This document shows, piece after piece, positions 43,782-51,507 of a stretch of DNA of 64,000 nucleotides. Each line of letters opens with the position of its first letter. The stretch's first letter is position 1. Source of the stretch: Slackia sp. ZJ119 (GTDB lineage: Bacteria > Actinomycetota > Coriobacteriia > Coriobacteriales > Eggerthellaceae); assembly GCF_011039175.1 (NCBI RefSeq), contig NZ_JAAKEN010000004.1:1-64000 (forward strand). Direction: 5' to 3'. Under the pieces are notes generated by a model. That model was not told the origin of the DNA. It saw only the letters and a program-made list of their open reading frames with translations, and did not search any database. The translations under genes and the position numbers were made by a program.

Positions 43782-44642
43782 GTGTCCAAAGAGTCTCGCA
43801 AACCGTTTCGGATCACGCTTGCACGACGCATCGTGCAGGTGTTCATGGCTGTGCTCTTCTGCCTTCCGCTCCTGGTTGCGGGATGGGGCCTGGCCGGATC
43901 GTTCGCCAGCACCGACGTGGCCGCCCCCACGCCGGCCGAAGGCGTCTTCTATGGCAGTTTGAGCTCGTCGAGCGTGCTGGGCGTGACCATCCTCGATCCG
44001 CTGGCCGCCGCCGAGGTGATCGCTGCGGCGAAGACCGTTTCGGTCGGCCTGCTTGCAGGCGTGCTTCCCGTGCTCGTCGTGTACGGGCTTGTGCGGGGAC
44101 GCGCGTTTTGCGGCTGGGTGTGTCCGGTGAACTTGCTGCTGGAAGGGCTCGACTGGCTGCGCCGCAAGCTGGGCTTGCAGGTGGCCGAACAGACGGTGCC
44201 GCGTCGCGCGAAGATCGGGATCGCGGCGGGCGTTGTTGTGCTGTCTGCGCTGCTGTCCTTCCCGGTGTTTCAGGCGTTTTCTCCGATAGGGGCCGTGAAC
44301 AGGGGAATCTTGTTCGGTGCGTTTTCCGGTTTGGGCGTGCTGGCCGCCATTGCGGTGCTCGAGCTGTTTTGGAGCCGGCGCGTATGGTGCCGTGCGCTGT
44401 GCCCGCTCGGCGGCGTGTACGAGGCGCTCGGCCGCATCGGCCAGGTCAACGTCGCCATCGACCATGACGCCTGCATCCACTGCGGCAAGTGCGAGGCGGC
44501 CTGTCTGGCCGACCCGGAAATCCTGCAGCCGGCGCTTGCCGGAGAGGACCGTATCGTTCGAGCGGGAGACTGCATGGCGTGCGGCGCCTGCATCGACGCA
44601 TGCCCGACGGACGCCCTGGCGATGAGCCTAGGGAAACACTGA
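43782..44642 (+). CDS. napH: NapH-like membrane ferredoxin
   Basis: A 286-residue membrane protein with about four or five helices and cytoplasmic Fe-S sites. The inter-helix Cys motifs FCGWVCPVNLL and WCRALCPLGGVYE are the NapH/NosR-type signatures. The C-terminus carries two [4Fe-4S] sites, CIHCGKCEAAC and CMACGACIDACP. It would oxidise menaquinol and pass electrons to NapG. No NapC is encoded here, so NapGH probably forms the quinol-oxidising arm. The start is the GTG at 43782, after GGAAAGG. Confidence 0.87.
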   Translation: MSKESRKPFRITLARRIVQVFMAVLFCLPLLVAGWGLAGSFASTDVAAPTPAEGVFYGSLSSSSVLGVTILDPLAAAEVIAAAKTVSVGLLAGVLPVLVVYGLVRGRAFCGWVCPVNLLLEGLDWLRRKLGLQVAEQTVPRRAKIGIAAGVVVLSALLSFPVFQAFSPIGAVNRGILFGAFSGLGVLAAIAVLELFWSRRVWCRALCPLGGVYEALGRIGQVNVAIDHDACIHCGKCEAACLADPEILQPALAGEDRIVRAGDCMACGACIDACPTDALAMSLGKH

Positions 44643-45155
44643 CCAATTCCGCCAGCCCCGGGCCCGCATGGCGGCGCCCGGAGGCTTCAGGCCTGCGTTT
44701 GCGGGGCGGCGCCCGGAGGCGTAGCGCCGCTGCCGCAAACCACAAGAACGACTGCACGCCAGGACCGGTTTTCCACCGGTCCTTTTTGCGCTTCAAGGGC
44801 GTTTTCCGTCTCTTCGTCGCGCTGGGCGAAAAAGGGGCTTTGTTCGACGGCGCGGCGTGCGCACGCCGCCTGCCAGGCGGTTTTTCTTCAGATTCGGCCG
44901 CTGGGGGCCGGACGTTCGCGCTTCTTTCGCCGCAGCGGGAGAAACGACCGCCACACACGTTGGATTCGCGCGAGAAACCGTCGCGTTTTCGGAAAGATCC
45001 GATGGGGGCGACGTGGGATTCCGATCAAATCCGCGCAAGAACGCGGTGAGATTCGATGGCAGCAAATGTCAGATCTGCGTGAAAGGCGTGAAAGGTCTCT
45101 CTGCCATACTGCGGCCATGCCGTCAAACGAACCGACAACCGTCAAGGGGGCGCTT
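44643..45155. other. Intergenic region between nap and tad operons
   Basis: This 513-base region contains a repeated gcggcgcccggaggc phrase (44672 and 44706), a strong terminator at 44761-44787, then 300 bases without a gene. Near the end CATACT (45105-45110) may be the -10 box of the tad operon. Open frames crossing this region lack start signals. Confidence 0.45.
44761..44787 (+). terminator. Rho-independent terminator of the nap operon
   Basis: A 9-bp stem (aggaccggt / accggtcct) with a 5-base loop runs directly into a run of five T. It lies about 120 bases after napH. Confidence 0.85.
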
Positions 45156-45869
45156 GTGAAACGCAACAAGACAACGATAGCGGGAGCGTGCTGCGCTCTG
45201 TTGTGCGCCCTGTGCGTCGTCGCCTATACCGCCCAGGTCAAGTCTTCTGTCGAGGCTGACCGTGCCGAAGCGCTTGCGCGCTACGGCGGCGAGCAGGTAG
45301 AGGTGTGCGTGGCTCTGCGCGACGTGTCCCCGGGCGAGACGGTCGATTCCCGGTCAGTCGAGTCCCGCTTGTGGGTCGCTGATCTTCTGCCGGATGGCGC
45401 GGTGCGCGATCTGGCGACGGTTGAGGGCAAGAAGGCGACAGCCGCCATCTATGAAGGGGAGGTTTTGTCCGAGTACCGCTTCGATACGGCTGGCTCGACG
45501 CTGGACGTGCCCGAGGGCTTTGTGGCCGTGAGCGTCCCGGCGCAGGAGGTGAACGCAGTGGGCGGCGCCGTGGCGCAAGGCTCGCGCGTTGACATGTATG
45601 CAACGGGAGCTGCGGCCACCGAGCTTCTCGCCGAAAACGTGCTCGTGCTCTCCACAAGCACGATGGCCCAAGACGGCTTGAGCGCCTCGTCGGTCGCGTG
45701 GGTCACGCTGGCCGTCGCGCCCGAGCTGGTTCAAGAGGTCGTGGCTGCCGCCGAAAGCGCCCAGCTGTATTTTTCGCTGCCGAGCCAGGGAAGCGTGCAA
45801 GGCGGCGATGCGGGTGCGGCGGGGCCGTCTTTCGAGGGGCCGATCCTTGGACAAGGCGATGCGTCCTAG
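45156..45869 (+). CDS. cpaB: CpaB/RcpC-like pilus assembly protein with SAF domain
   Basis: A 237-residue protein with one N-terminal membrane helix and an extracytoplasmic SAF domain (VEVCVALRDVSPGETVDSRSV) followed by a RcpC-like region (GFVAVSVPAQEVNAVGGAVA, VDMYATGA). CpaB proteins are thought to contact the envelope or stabilise the Flp pilus machine. The GTG at 45156 has AAGGGGG five bases upstream; an ATG at 45117 in the same frame is less likely. It opens an operon of tad genes extending to 56452. Confidence 0.85.
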   Translation: MKRNKTTIAGACCALLCALCVVAYTAQVKSSVEADRAEALARYGGEQVEVCVALRDVSPGETVDSRSVESRLWVADLLPDGAVRDLATVEGKKATAAIYEGEVLSEYRFDTAGSTLDVPEGFVAVSVPAQEVNAVGGAVAQGSRVDMYATGAAATELLAENVLVLSTSTMAQDGLSASSVAWVTLAVAPELVQEVVAAAESAQLYFSLPSQGSVQGGDAGAAGPSFEGPILGQGDAS

Positions 45870-45987
45870 ACGCGCGGGAAACTCTTGGCCGCAGCTTTGC
45901 GTCGCGTCCGCCGCAATGCGCCGCAGGCGTGCGCGAGCTGCCGGCCTGCCATATCGAACTGGTTGCGCTGACGAAAGGAGGTCTGCC

Positions 45988-47322
45988 ATGGCGCCAGCAA
46001 AGGTTGCCCTGTGCATCGATCCGGCGAGCGTTCGCCACCCGGAGGCCATCGGGCTGGACGGCGAGTGCCTTGAAGCCCAGCCGTGGCTCGAACTGTACAC
46101 GGAGGCGGCGTCCGCCCGCGCGTCTTTGAAGGACCGCACGGGCATCGACGAGGTGTGGGTCGTGTCGTGCGACGAGGTCGCGCCTATCAATTTGGCCGCA
46201 TCCATCAAGGCCGACGGCCCTGATCGGCCGGTCTGCATGCTTGTTGCCAAGGACTCGGGCTCGCTGTGCAGCCGCGTGCGGGCGGCCGGCATCGAAGAGG
46301 CGCTCTCGCCGACCGACTTTGCGCAGCGCTACGACCGGCGCAAGCGTGCGGCTCGGTCGTGGGGGTTGGCAAATCTTCCCGAAACCGCGCCGACCGCGCC
46401 GCAGGAAGACGGCGGCGGCAAGGCGCCCGCCTGCCCGGCGCCTGTTCCGAAGCCGGATCCGCGAGCGGTTCTCGAAAAGCCCAAAGGTCTTGCGGAAAAG
46501 GAAAAGAACGCCTTTTTGATCAGCGTCGTAAGCGGCAGCGGAGGGTCGGGAAAAAGCACGGTGGCCGCCTTGTGCGCCTGCCTTGCGCAGGTTCACGGGC
46601 TTGAGACGCTGCTGCTCGACTTCGACCTGCAGTTCGGGGATGCGGCGTCGCTTCTTGGCGCACGCGAGCCGTTCACGGTCGACGACGTGCTGGAAAACCC
46701 GTCGCGGCTCGACGCGCTGAAGGGCGATTCGGGCCGGCCTGCCGTGCTTGCACCCCCGTTGCACATCGAAGACGCCGAGGCTGTGGCCGAGCAGTCCGGC
46801 GCCGTGATCGACCTTTTGTCGCCCCGCTTCGACGTGATCGTGGCGAACACGGGGGCGGCGTGGGCCGACCAGCATGCCGTGCTGCTCGAGCGCAGCTCGA
46901 AGACGATCTTTCTCATCGATCAGCGCCCCACGTCGCTGCGGGCGTGCCGCCATGCGCTCGATTTGTGCGCTCGCCTCGGCATCGCGACCGGTCCGTTCGT
47001 GTTCGCGCTCAACCGATGCTCCAAAAACGCCCCGTTCACGCCGCTCGACGTGTCCTGCGTGTTCGGCGGCACGGCGGTGGCGGAGCTCAAAGACGGAGGG
47101 TTCGACGTGGAAAGCCTGCTTGGCGCCGGCGAGCCGCTCGACCTTATCGGAGAAGGCAATCCTTTGTGCGCGAGCGTGGAATCGCTGCTGCTCGACCTGG
47201 TGCCCGGCCTCGACGCGCATGCAACCAGCCTGTGCGAGCCCGACAAAGGCAAAAGCCTGCTCTTTCGGGCGATACGTCCGAAGGGCGCAAAGAAGCGCAG
47301 GAGGGCCGAGCCGTGTCGCTAG
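45988..47322 (+). CDS. cpaE: CpaE/TadZ-like pilus localisation ATPase
   Basis: A 444-residue cytoplasmic protein. The first 130 or so residues resemble a degenerate receiver-like domain, followed by a Pro/Ala/Lys linker. From about residue 170 there is a ParA/MinD-type ATPase with the deviant Walker motif SGSGGSGKSTVAALCACLAQ and LLLDFDLQFGDAASLLG. TadZ/CpaE proteins place the Tad machine in the cell. AAAGGAGGT, a perfect site, precedes the ATG. Its end overlaps the GTG start of cpaF by ten bases. Confidence 0.87.
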   Translation: MAPAKVALCIDPASVRHPEAIGLDGECLEAQPWLELYTEAASARASLKDRTGIDEVWVVSCDEVAPINLAASIKADGPDRPVCMLVAKDSGSLCSRVRAAGIEEALSPTDFAQRYDRRKRAARSWGLANLPETAPTAPQEDGGGKAPACPAPVPKPDPRAVLEKPKGLAEKEKNAFLISVVSGSGGSGKSTVAALCACLAQVHGLETLLLDFDLQFGDAASLLGAREPFTVDDVLENPSRLDALKGDSGRPAVLAPPLHIEDAEAVAEQSGAVIDLLSPRFDVIVANTGAAWADQHAVLLERSSKTIFLIDQRPTSLRACRHALDLCARLGIATGPFVFALNRCSKNAPFTPLDVSCVFGGTAVAELKDGGFDVESLLGAGEPLDLIGEGNPLCASVESLLLDLVPGLDAHATSLCEPDKGKSLLFRAIRPKGAKKRRRAEPCR

Positions 47323-48629
47323 CGAGCCGTGTTCGGGCGGCGGGAGGGGAATTGGCCGTCTCGTCCTCCCATGGAAACGACTACGAACGCTTGAAAGAAG
47401 CGATCAAGGCCTATGTGTCCACCGATGACATCGCTGCGGTCATGCGCGAAAACCCGCAACGCGCCCGCAACGAGCTGAAAAGCGCGTGCCGTCAGGTTTT
47501 CGAGGACTCGGCCTGGTCCATCGTGTCCGAGGGCCATCGGGCGGATCTGGTCGAGCGGCTCGTCGACGAGGTGTTCGGCATGGGACCGCTCGAAGCGCTG
47601 CTGGCCGACGACGAGGTGACCGAGATCATGGTCAACGGTCCGGAAAGCGTGTACTTCGAGCGGAACGGGCGCATCGTGCGCAGCGCCCGCACCTTTTCCG
47701 ACGAGGCGTCGCTGCGTTCGCTCATCGACCGCATCTTGGGCCCGGTCGGCCGGCGCGTCGACGAATCGAGCCCGCTGGCCAACGCGCGGCTGCCAGCGGG
47801 GCATCGCGTGAACGTCGTCATCCCGCCGCTGTCGCTCGACGGCCCCATTCTGACGATCCGAAAGTTCTCCGAACAGGTGCTGACGTTGGACAGCCTGGAA
47901 TCGTTCGGCTCGTTCGACGGCGCCATGAAGCGCTTTTTGGTGTGGTGCGTGCTGGCGCGAAAGAGCGTGGCGGTGTCGGGAGGCACGGGCAGCGGGAAGA
48001 CGACGCTTCTCAACGCGCTGTCCTGCGAACTGCCGAAACACGAGCGCATCGTCACCATCGAAGACTCCGCCGAGCTGCGATTTTTGGAGCACCCGCACGT
48101 GGTCAGGCTCGAAGCCCGTCCGCGCAACGCCGAAGGGAAGGGCGAGGTCACCATTCGCGACCTCGTCATCAACGCGCTGCGCATGCGTCCCGACCGCATC
48201 GTCGTGGGGGAGTGCCGCGGCGCCGAGGCGCTTGACATGCTGCAGGCCATGAACACGGGCCACGACGGCAGCCTGACGACGCTGCACAGCAATTCGTCGT
48301 CGGATGCCGTGTCGCGCTTGGTGACGATGGTTCGCTATGCGGTCGATCTGCCCGTTGACGTGATCGAGGCGAACATCGCCAGCGCGTTCGACGTGGTAGT
48401 GCAGACGGCGCGTTTCATGGACGGCCGCCGCTATGTGTCGGAAGTGGCCGAATTCGCTTTCGACCGGGAAAAAAGGCTGTGCGAGACAAAGACGCTGTTC
48501 GAGCGTGCGACCCCCGACCGTCGGGGCGAATGGCGGCAGGAGCCCGAGTGGCTGGACGAAATCGAGATGCTGGGAATCGCCGGCAGAGACGAGGTGGACG
48601 AATGGAGACGGCAGGCGTTTTGTGCCTAG
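47313..48629 (+). CDS. cpaF: CpaF/TadA pilus assembly ATPase
   Basis: The motor of the Tad system: a 438-residue cytoplasmic hexameric ATPase that powers pilin polymerisation and, in Caulobacter, also retraction. Visible elements are the N-terminal EIMVNGPESVYFERNGRI segment, RKFSEQVLTL, Walker A SGGTGSGKTTLLNAL near residue 230, the Asp box TIEDSAEL, Walker B RMRPDRIVVGECRG and TLHSNSSSDAVSRL. The start is the GTG at 47313, with AGGAGGG upstream inside cpaE. It overlaps tadB by 28 bases. Confidence 0.95.
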   Translation: MSLASRVRAAGGELAVSSSHGNDYERLKEAIKAYVSTDDIAAVMRENPQRARNELKSACRQVFEDSAWSIVSEGHRADLVERLVDEVFGMGPLEALLADDEVTEIMVNGPESVYFERNGRIVRSARTFSDEASLRSLIDRILGPVGRRVDESSPLANARLPAGHRVNVVIPPLSLDGPILTIRKFSEQVLTLDSLESFGSFDGAMKRFLVWCVLARKSVAVSGGTGSGKTTLLNALSCELPKHERIVTIEDSAELRFLEHPHVVRLEARPRNAEGKGEVTIRDLVINALRMRPDRIVVGECRGAEALDMLQAMNTGHDGSLTTLHSNSSSDAVSRLVTMVRYAVDLPVDVIEANIASAFDVVVQTARFMDGRRYVSEVAEFAFDREKRLCETKTLFERATPDRRGEWRQEPEWLDEIEMLGIAGRDEVDEWRRQAFCA

Positions 48630-49582
48630 GCGCGTTTTTGGGCGCCCTGGGCGTTGGATACGTGGTTGGCAAGACGCTCGTCAAGAACGCAGAGCGCCGC
48701 CCGGGATCGGCCGCAAGCGTCGTCATCGCCGACGATTTGCGGGGAAGCCGGCTTGCCTGGTACGTGCGCAACGGAGTGGGCTGGACGCTTCCGGCGGCGC
48801 GGCGGATGCTGCGGTCCCGCCCTTTGCGCAGATGCGCGGTCGAAGCGGTCGGGCATGTGCGCATGAAGGGCTTCGATTCGACGGAAGAGTCGCTGCTGTC
48901 GTTTTTCCTGGCCGCCGACGTTTTTGCGGCGGTGGCAGGCTTTGCGGCCACGGGGTCGTGGCTTTGCTTTGCGGCGGTGGCGGCGTGCGTGTTCGCTCTC
49001 GGGCTGGCTTGGGCCCGCGGCATCGAAGAGCGCCGGCGCGAGCAGATGCGCCAGGCCGTTCCGGACGCCTTGCGGGCCATGGGCGTGTGCTTCCAGTCGG
49101 GACTGTCGCTGCTCCAGACGTTTCAGCAGGTAAGCGGAGAGACGCCCGAGCCGTTGCGGTCGGTGTTCGCTTCGGCGACCCATCGCATGGAGCTGGGCGG
49201 GGGCACCCATGGGGCGCTTGACGCCATGAGAAGCGCCACGTCCGTCTCTGAGCTGGCTTTTGTCGCGGTCGCGCTCGATGCTCAGCACCAGGCGGGCGGA
49301 AGCCTGCAGCCTGTGCTGGATGCGGCGCGGGAGACCGTGGAGGGGGAGTTGGAGCTGCAGCGGAAGCTGCAGGTGCAAACGGCGCAGGCCAAGCTGTCGG
49401 CACGCGTCGTGAGCGTCATGCCGTTCGTGCTGCTGGCAGTGTTTTCCCTGATCAGCGAAGGTTTTCTCGATCCGTTCTTTGAAAGCGTGCAGGGCGTCGC
49501 CTTGCTGGGGGTCGCGTTCGCCATGCAGGCGGCCGGCATCGTGGCCGTGCGCAAGACGCTTTCGGTGGAGGTGGCGTCATGA
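48602..49582 (+). CDS. tadB: TadB-like pilus assembly membrane protein
   Basis: A 326-residue inner-membrane platform protein of the GspF/T2SSF family. Membrane helices lie near the N-terminus, in the middle pair (residues about 100-140) and at the C-terminus. The cytoplasmic T2SSF domain is recognised from RRREQMRQAVPDALRAMGVC, FQSGLSLLQTFQQVSGE and KLQVQTAQAKLSARVVSVMP. It would interact with CpaF and TadC. The ATG lies inside cpaF, after GAGGTGG, and it overlaps tadC by four bases. Confidence 0.88.
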   Translation: METAGVLCLGAFLGALGVGYVVGKTLVKNAERRPGSAASVVIADDLRGSRLAWYVRNGVGWTLPAARRMLRSRPLRRCAVEAVGHVRMKGFDSTEESLLSFFLAADVFAAVAGFAATGSWLCFAAVAACVFALGLAWARGIEERRREQMRQAVPDALRAMGVCFQSGLSLLQTFQQVSGETPEPLRSVFASATHRMELGGGTHGALDAMRSATSVSELAFVAVALDAQHQAGGSLQPVLDAARETVEGELELQRKLQVQTAQAKLSARVVSVMPFVLLAVFSLISEGFLDPFFESVQGVALLGVAFAMQAAGIVAVRKTLSVEVAS

Positions 49583-50517
49583 GCGGATGGGCCGGGGTGT
49601 TCGAGATAGCCGCCGCAGCCAGCGCAGGGTGCGTCGGGTGGATGTCGTGGCAGGCGTGGCAGGCGAAACGCGACGCTTCGGCCCGATGGGCCGCCATGCG
49701 CCGCTCGGCCGGGCTGGACCGGCGCACGGAAAAAGCCTTGTCGCTCAACGACCGCATCCTCAAGTACCTGGCGCACCTGAGCCAGACGCTGGCGCTGGGG
49801 GCGTCCCGCCCGCTTTTGCCGGCCGGATCGCTTTCCCGCATGCGCCGATGGTTCGTGGAGAAGCGCCCGAAAGCCGGCCTGTCTTCGGATTGCACGGCGG
49901 ACGGGTTTTTGGAGGCGAGCTTGCGCCTGGGTCTGGCGTTCATGGCGGCCTGTGCTTTGCTCGGCGCCCTGTTTTCGGAATATTTGCTGGTCATTGGTGC
50001 GCTAGTGGGGTTTGTGGCGGGATGCAGCGCTCCGCTGCGTGCCTTGAAGGCGCTTGAGCGGGACCGCTCTCTCATGCTGGGGCGCGACTTGCCGGAGATG
50101 CTCGAAGTGTGCGCCTTGGGGCTGCGCAGCGGACTGTCGTTCGACCGCAGCTTCGCCTTGTACGGCGCCCATTTCGACACCGCGCTGGCCCAAGAGTGCG
50201 CCCACGCCCAGTCTTTGTGGTCGATGGGGCTTGCGTCGCGCGAGGATGCCTTGCGCGGCCTTGCGCAGCGCTACGATTCGAAGCCGTTTCGCCGCATCGT
50301 CGAATCCATGGTGCGTTCGCTTCGCTTCGGGTCGTCGCTCGTGGAGGTTTTGGAGTCGTCGGCCGGCCAGGCGCGGGCCGACTATCGCGCCGCCATTGAG
50401 GAAAAAGTTGCGAAGGCCCCGGTCAAGATGATGGTGCCGACCGGCGCCCTCATTCTGCCGGCGATGCTTTTGCTGGTGCTCGGACCGGTGCTTTTGCAGC
50501 TGATGGAAGGACTGTGA
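49579..50517 (+). CDS. tadC: TadC-like pilus assembly membrane protein
   Basis: A 312-residue partner of TadB, also of the T2SSF family. It has a short N-terminal helix, a central pair of helices (about 115-155), a T2SSF domain with LGRDLPEMLEVCALGLRSGL and FRRIVESMVRSLRFGSSL, and a C-terminal helix with GALILPAMLLLVLGPVLL. It follows tadB with an ATGA overlap, and the Flp pilin gene begins 18 bases after it. Confidence 0.88.
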   Translation: MSGWAGVFEIAAAASAGCVGWMSWQAWQAKRDASARWAAMRRSAGLDRRTEKALSLNDRILKYLAHLSQTLALGASRPLLPAGSLSRMRRWFVEKRPKAGLSSDCTADGFLEASLRLGLAFMAACALLGALFSEYLLVIGALVGFVAGCSAPLRALKALERDRSLMLGRDLPEMLEVCALGLRSGLSFDRSFALYGAHFDTALAQECAHAQSLWSMGLASREDALRGLAQRYDSKPFRRIVESMVRSLRFGSSLVEVLESSAGQARADYRAAIEEKVAKAPVKMMVPTGALILPAMLLLVLGPVLLQLMEGL

Positions 50518-50535
50518 CCATGAAAAGGAGTCGTC

Positions 50536-50736
50536 ATGAAAACGTATCACGCCCTGTTGGCACGCCTGAGCCGCGGCTTGCACGAGCTTCGGTCCGACGA
50601 GAGGGGGCAAGGCACGACCGAGTATGCCATCCTCGTGGGAGTCTTGGTGGTCATCGCCATACTCGCCATCACGGTTTTCCGCTCAAAGATCCAAGAGCTG
50701 TGGACCGCTATCAGCGACGGCATCATGGGCCTGTAG
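50536..50736 (+). CDS. flp: Flp-type major pilin
   Basis: A 66-residue prepilin. The N-terminal leader is positively charged and ends in DERG, with cleavage expected before QGTTEYAILVG, the classic class IVb signature with Glu at +5. One hydrophobic helix follows, then a short polar tail. AAAAGGAG precedes the ATG. It is the subunit of the pilus assembled by the surrounding genes, processed by the peptidase at 55988-56452. Confidence 0.92.
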   Translation: MKTYHALLARLSRGLHELRSDERGQGTTEYAILVGVLVVIAILAITVFRSKIQELWTAISDGIMGL

Positions 50737-50933
50737 GAGGCGTCGGCGAATCGGGCCAGTCGACCGTCGAGTTCGCGGTGGTGACGGCGGCGTTCATGGC
50801 GGTCGTTGCAGGGCTTGCCGCATTGTGGCACGCCGCTTCTGATGGGACGTTTTCAGCCCATGCCCTCATGGCGGCGTCTCATTCGGTCGATCTGACGCTG
50901 CCGGGAGGCATCGCCGACATTTTGCTGTACTGA
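50700..50933 (+). CDS. Second small class IVb prepilin/TadE-like protein; start uncertain
   Basis: This frame encodes GESG-QSTVEFAVVTAAFMA, a clear prepilin cleavage motif with Glu at +5, then one helix and a tail to ILLY. No ATG, GTG or TTG lies between the end of flp and this motif in the frame. The nearest start is GTG 50700, inside flp, giving 77 residues with a 19-residue leader and 37 bases of overlap. An AGGAGG directly after the flp stop codon suggests initiation there, perhaps on a non-standard codon. The protein is real by motif; its start is not settled. Confidence 0.7.
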   Translation: MDRYQRRHHGPVGGVGESGQSTVEFAVVTAAFMAVVAGLAALWHAASDGTFSAHALMAASHSVDLTLPGGIADILLY

Positions 50934-51015
50934 AGGCGCTGGACAGGTTGGAGCGAGCGCAGGGGCGCCCTTTGCCGGGCGGCGGGCGTTTTGCGGACGA
51001 AGGCGAGGAGGCTGT

Positions 51016-51507
51016 ATGGGAAAACATGCCGAATCGGGACAGGCGACCGTCGAGGCGGCCGTGTGCATTCCCGTGCTGTTCGTGCTGTTGCTGCTGTTGC
51101 TGCAGCCTGCGTTCCTCCTTTACGACCGGATCGTCATGGCGGGAGCCGCCCAAGAGGCGTGCCGGCTTCTGGCAACCAAGACGGATGCGTTGGGAGACAT
51201 GCAGGGGGCGTGCGAGGCGTTCGTGCGGCACCGGCTCTCGGCGATTCCCCAGACGGATTGCTTTCACGTCCACGGAGGCGGCTGCACCTGGGAAATAGAG
51301 TTGGACGGAGACGAAACGGCGGAAGAGGTGCGCGTTCGCATCGCCACCCAGGTGCGTCCGTTGCCGCTGGTCGATGCCGCGGGGGCGCTGCTGGGGTTTG
51401 TCAACGACAAGGGAAACCTCGTGGTCGAAGTCGAGGCGGCCGCCGCCACGCAGCCGGCCTGGGTCGAATCGAGGAACCCGGAGTCATGGGTAGGAGGTTG
51501 GCTATGA
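51016..51507 (+). CDS. tadE: TadE-like pseudopilin
   Basis: A 163-residue protein with a short leader MGKHAESG and cleavage before QATVEAAVCIPVLFVLLLLL, the TadE pattern. After the helix comes an extracytoplasmic domain of about 115 residues with one Cys pair (CFHVHGGGC). TadE-like proteins are minor pseudopilins processed by the same peptidase as Flp. GAGGAGG precedes the ATG. It overlaps the next gene by four bases. Confidence 0.82.
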   Translation: MGKHAESGQATVEAAVCIPVLFVLLLLLLQPAFLLYDRIVMAGAAQEACRLLATKTDALGDMQGACEAFVRHRLSAIPQTDCFHVHGGGCTWEIELDGDETAEEVRVRIATQVRPLPLVDAAGALLGFVNDKGNLVVEVEAAAATQPAWVESRNPESWVGGWL

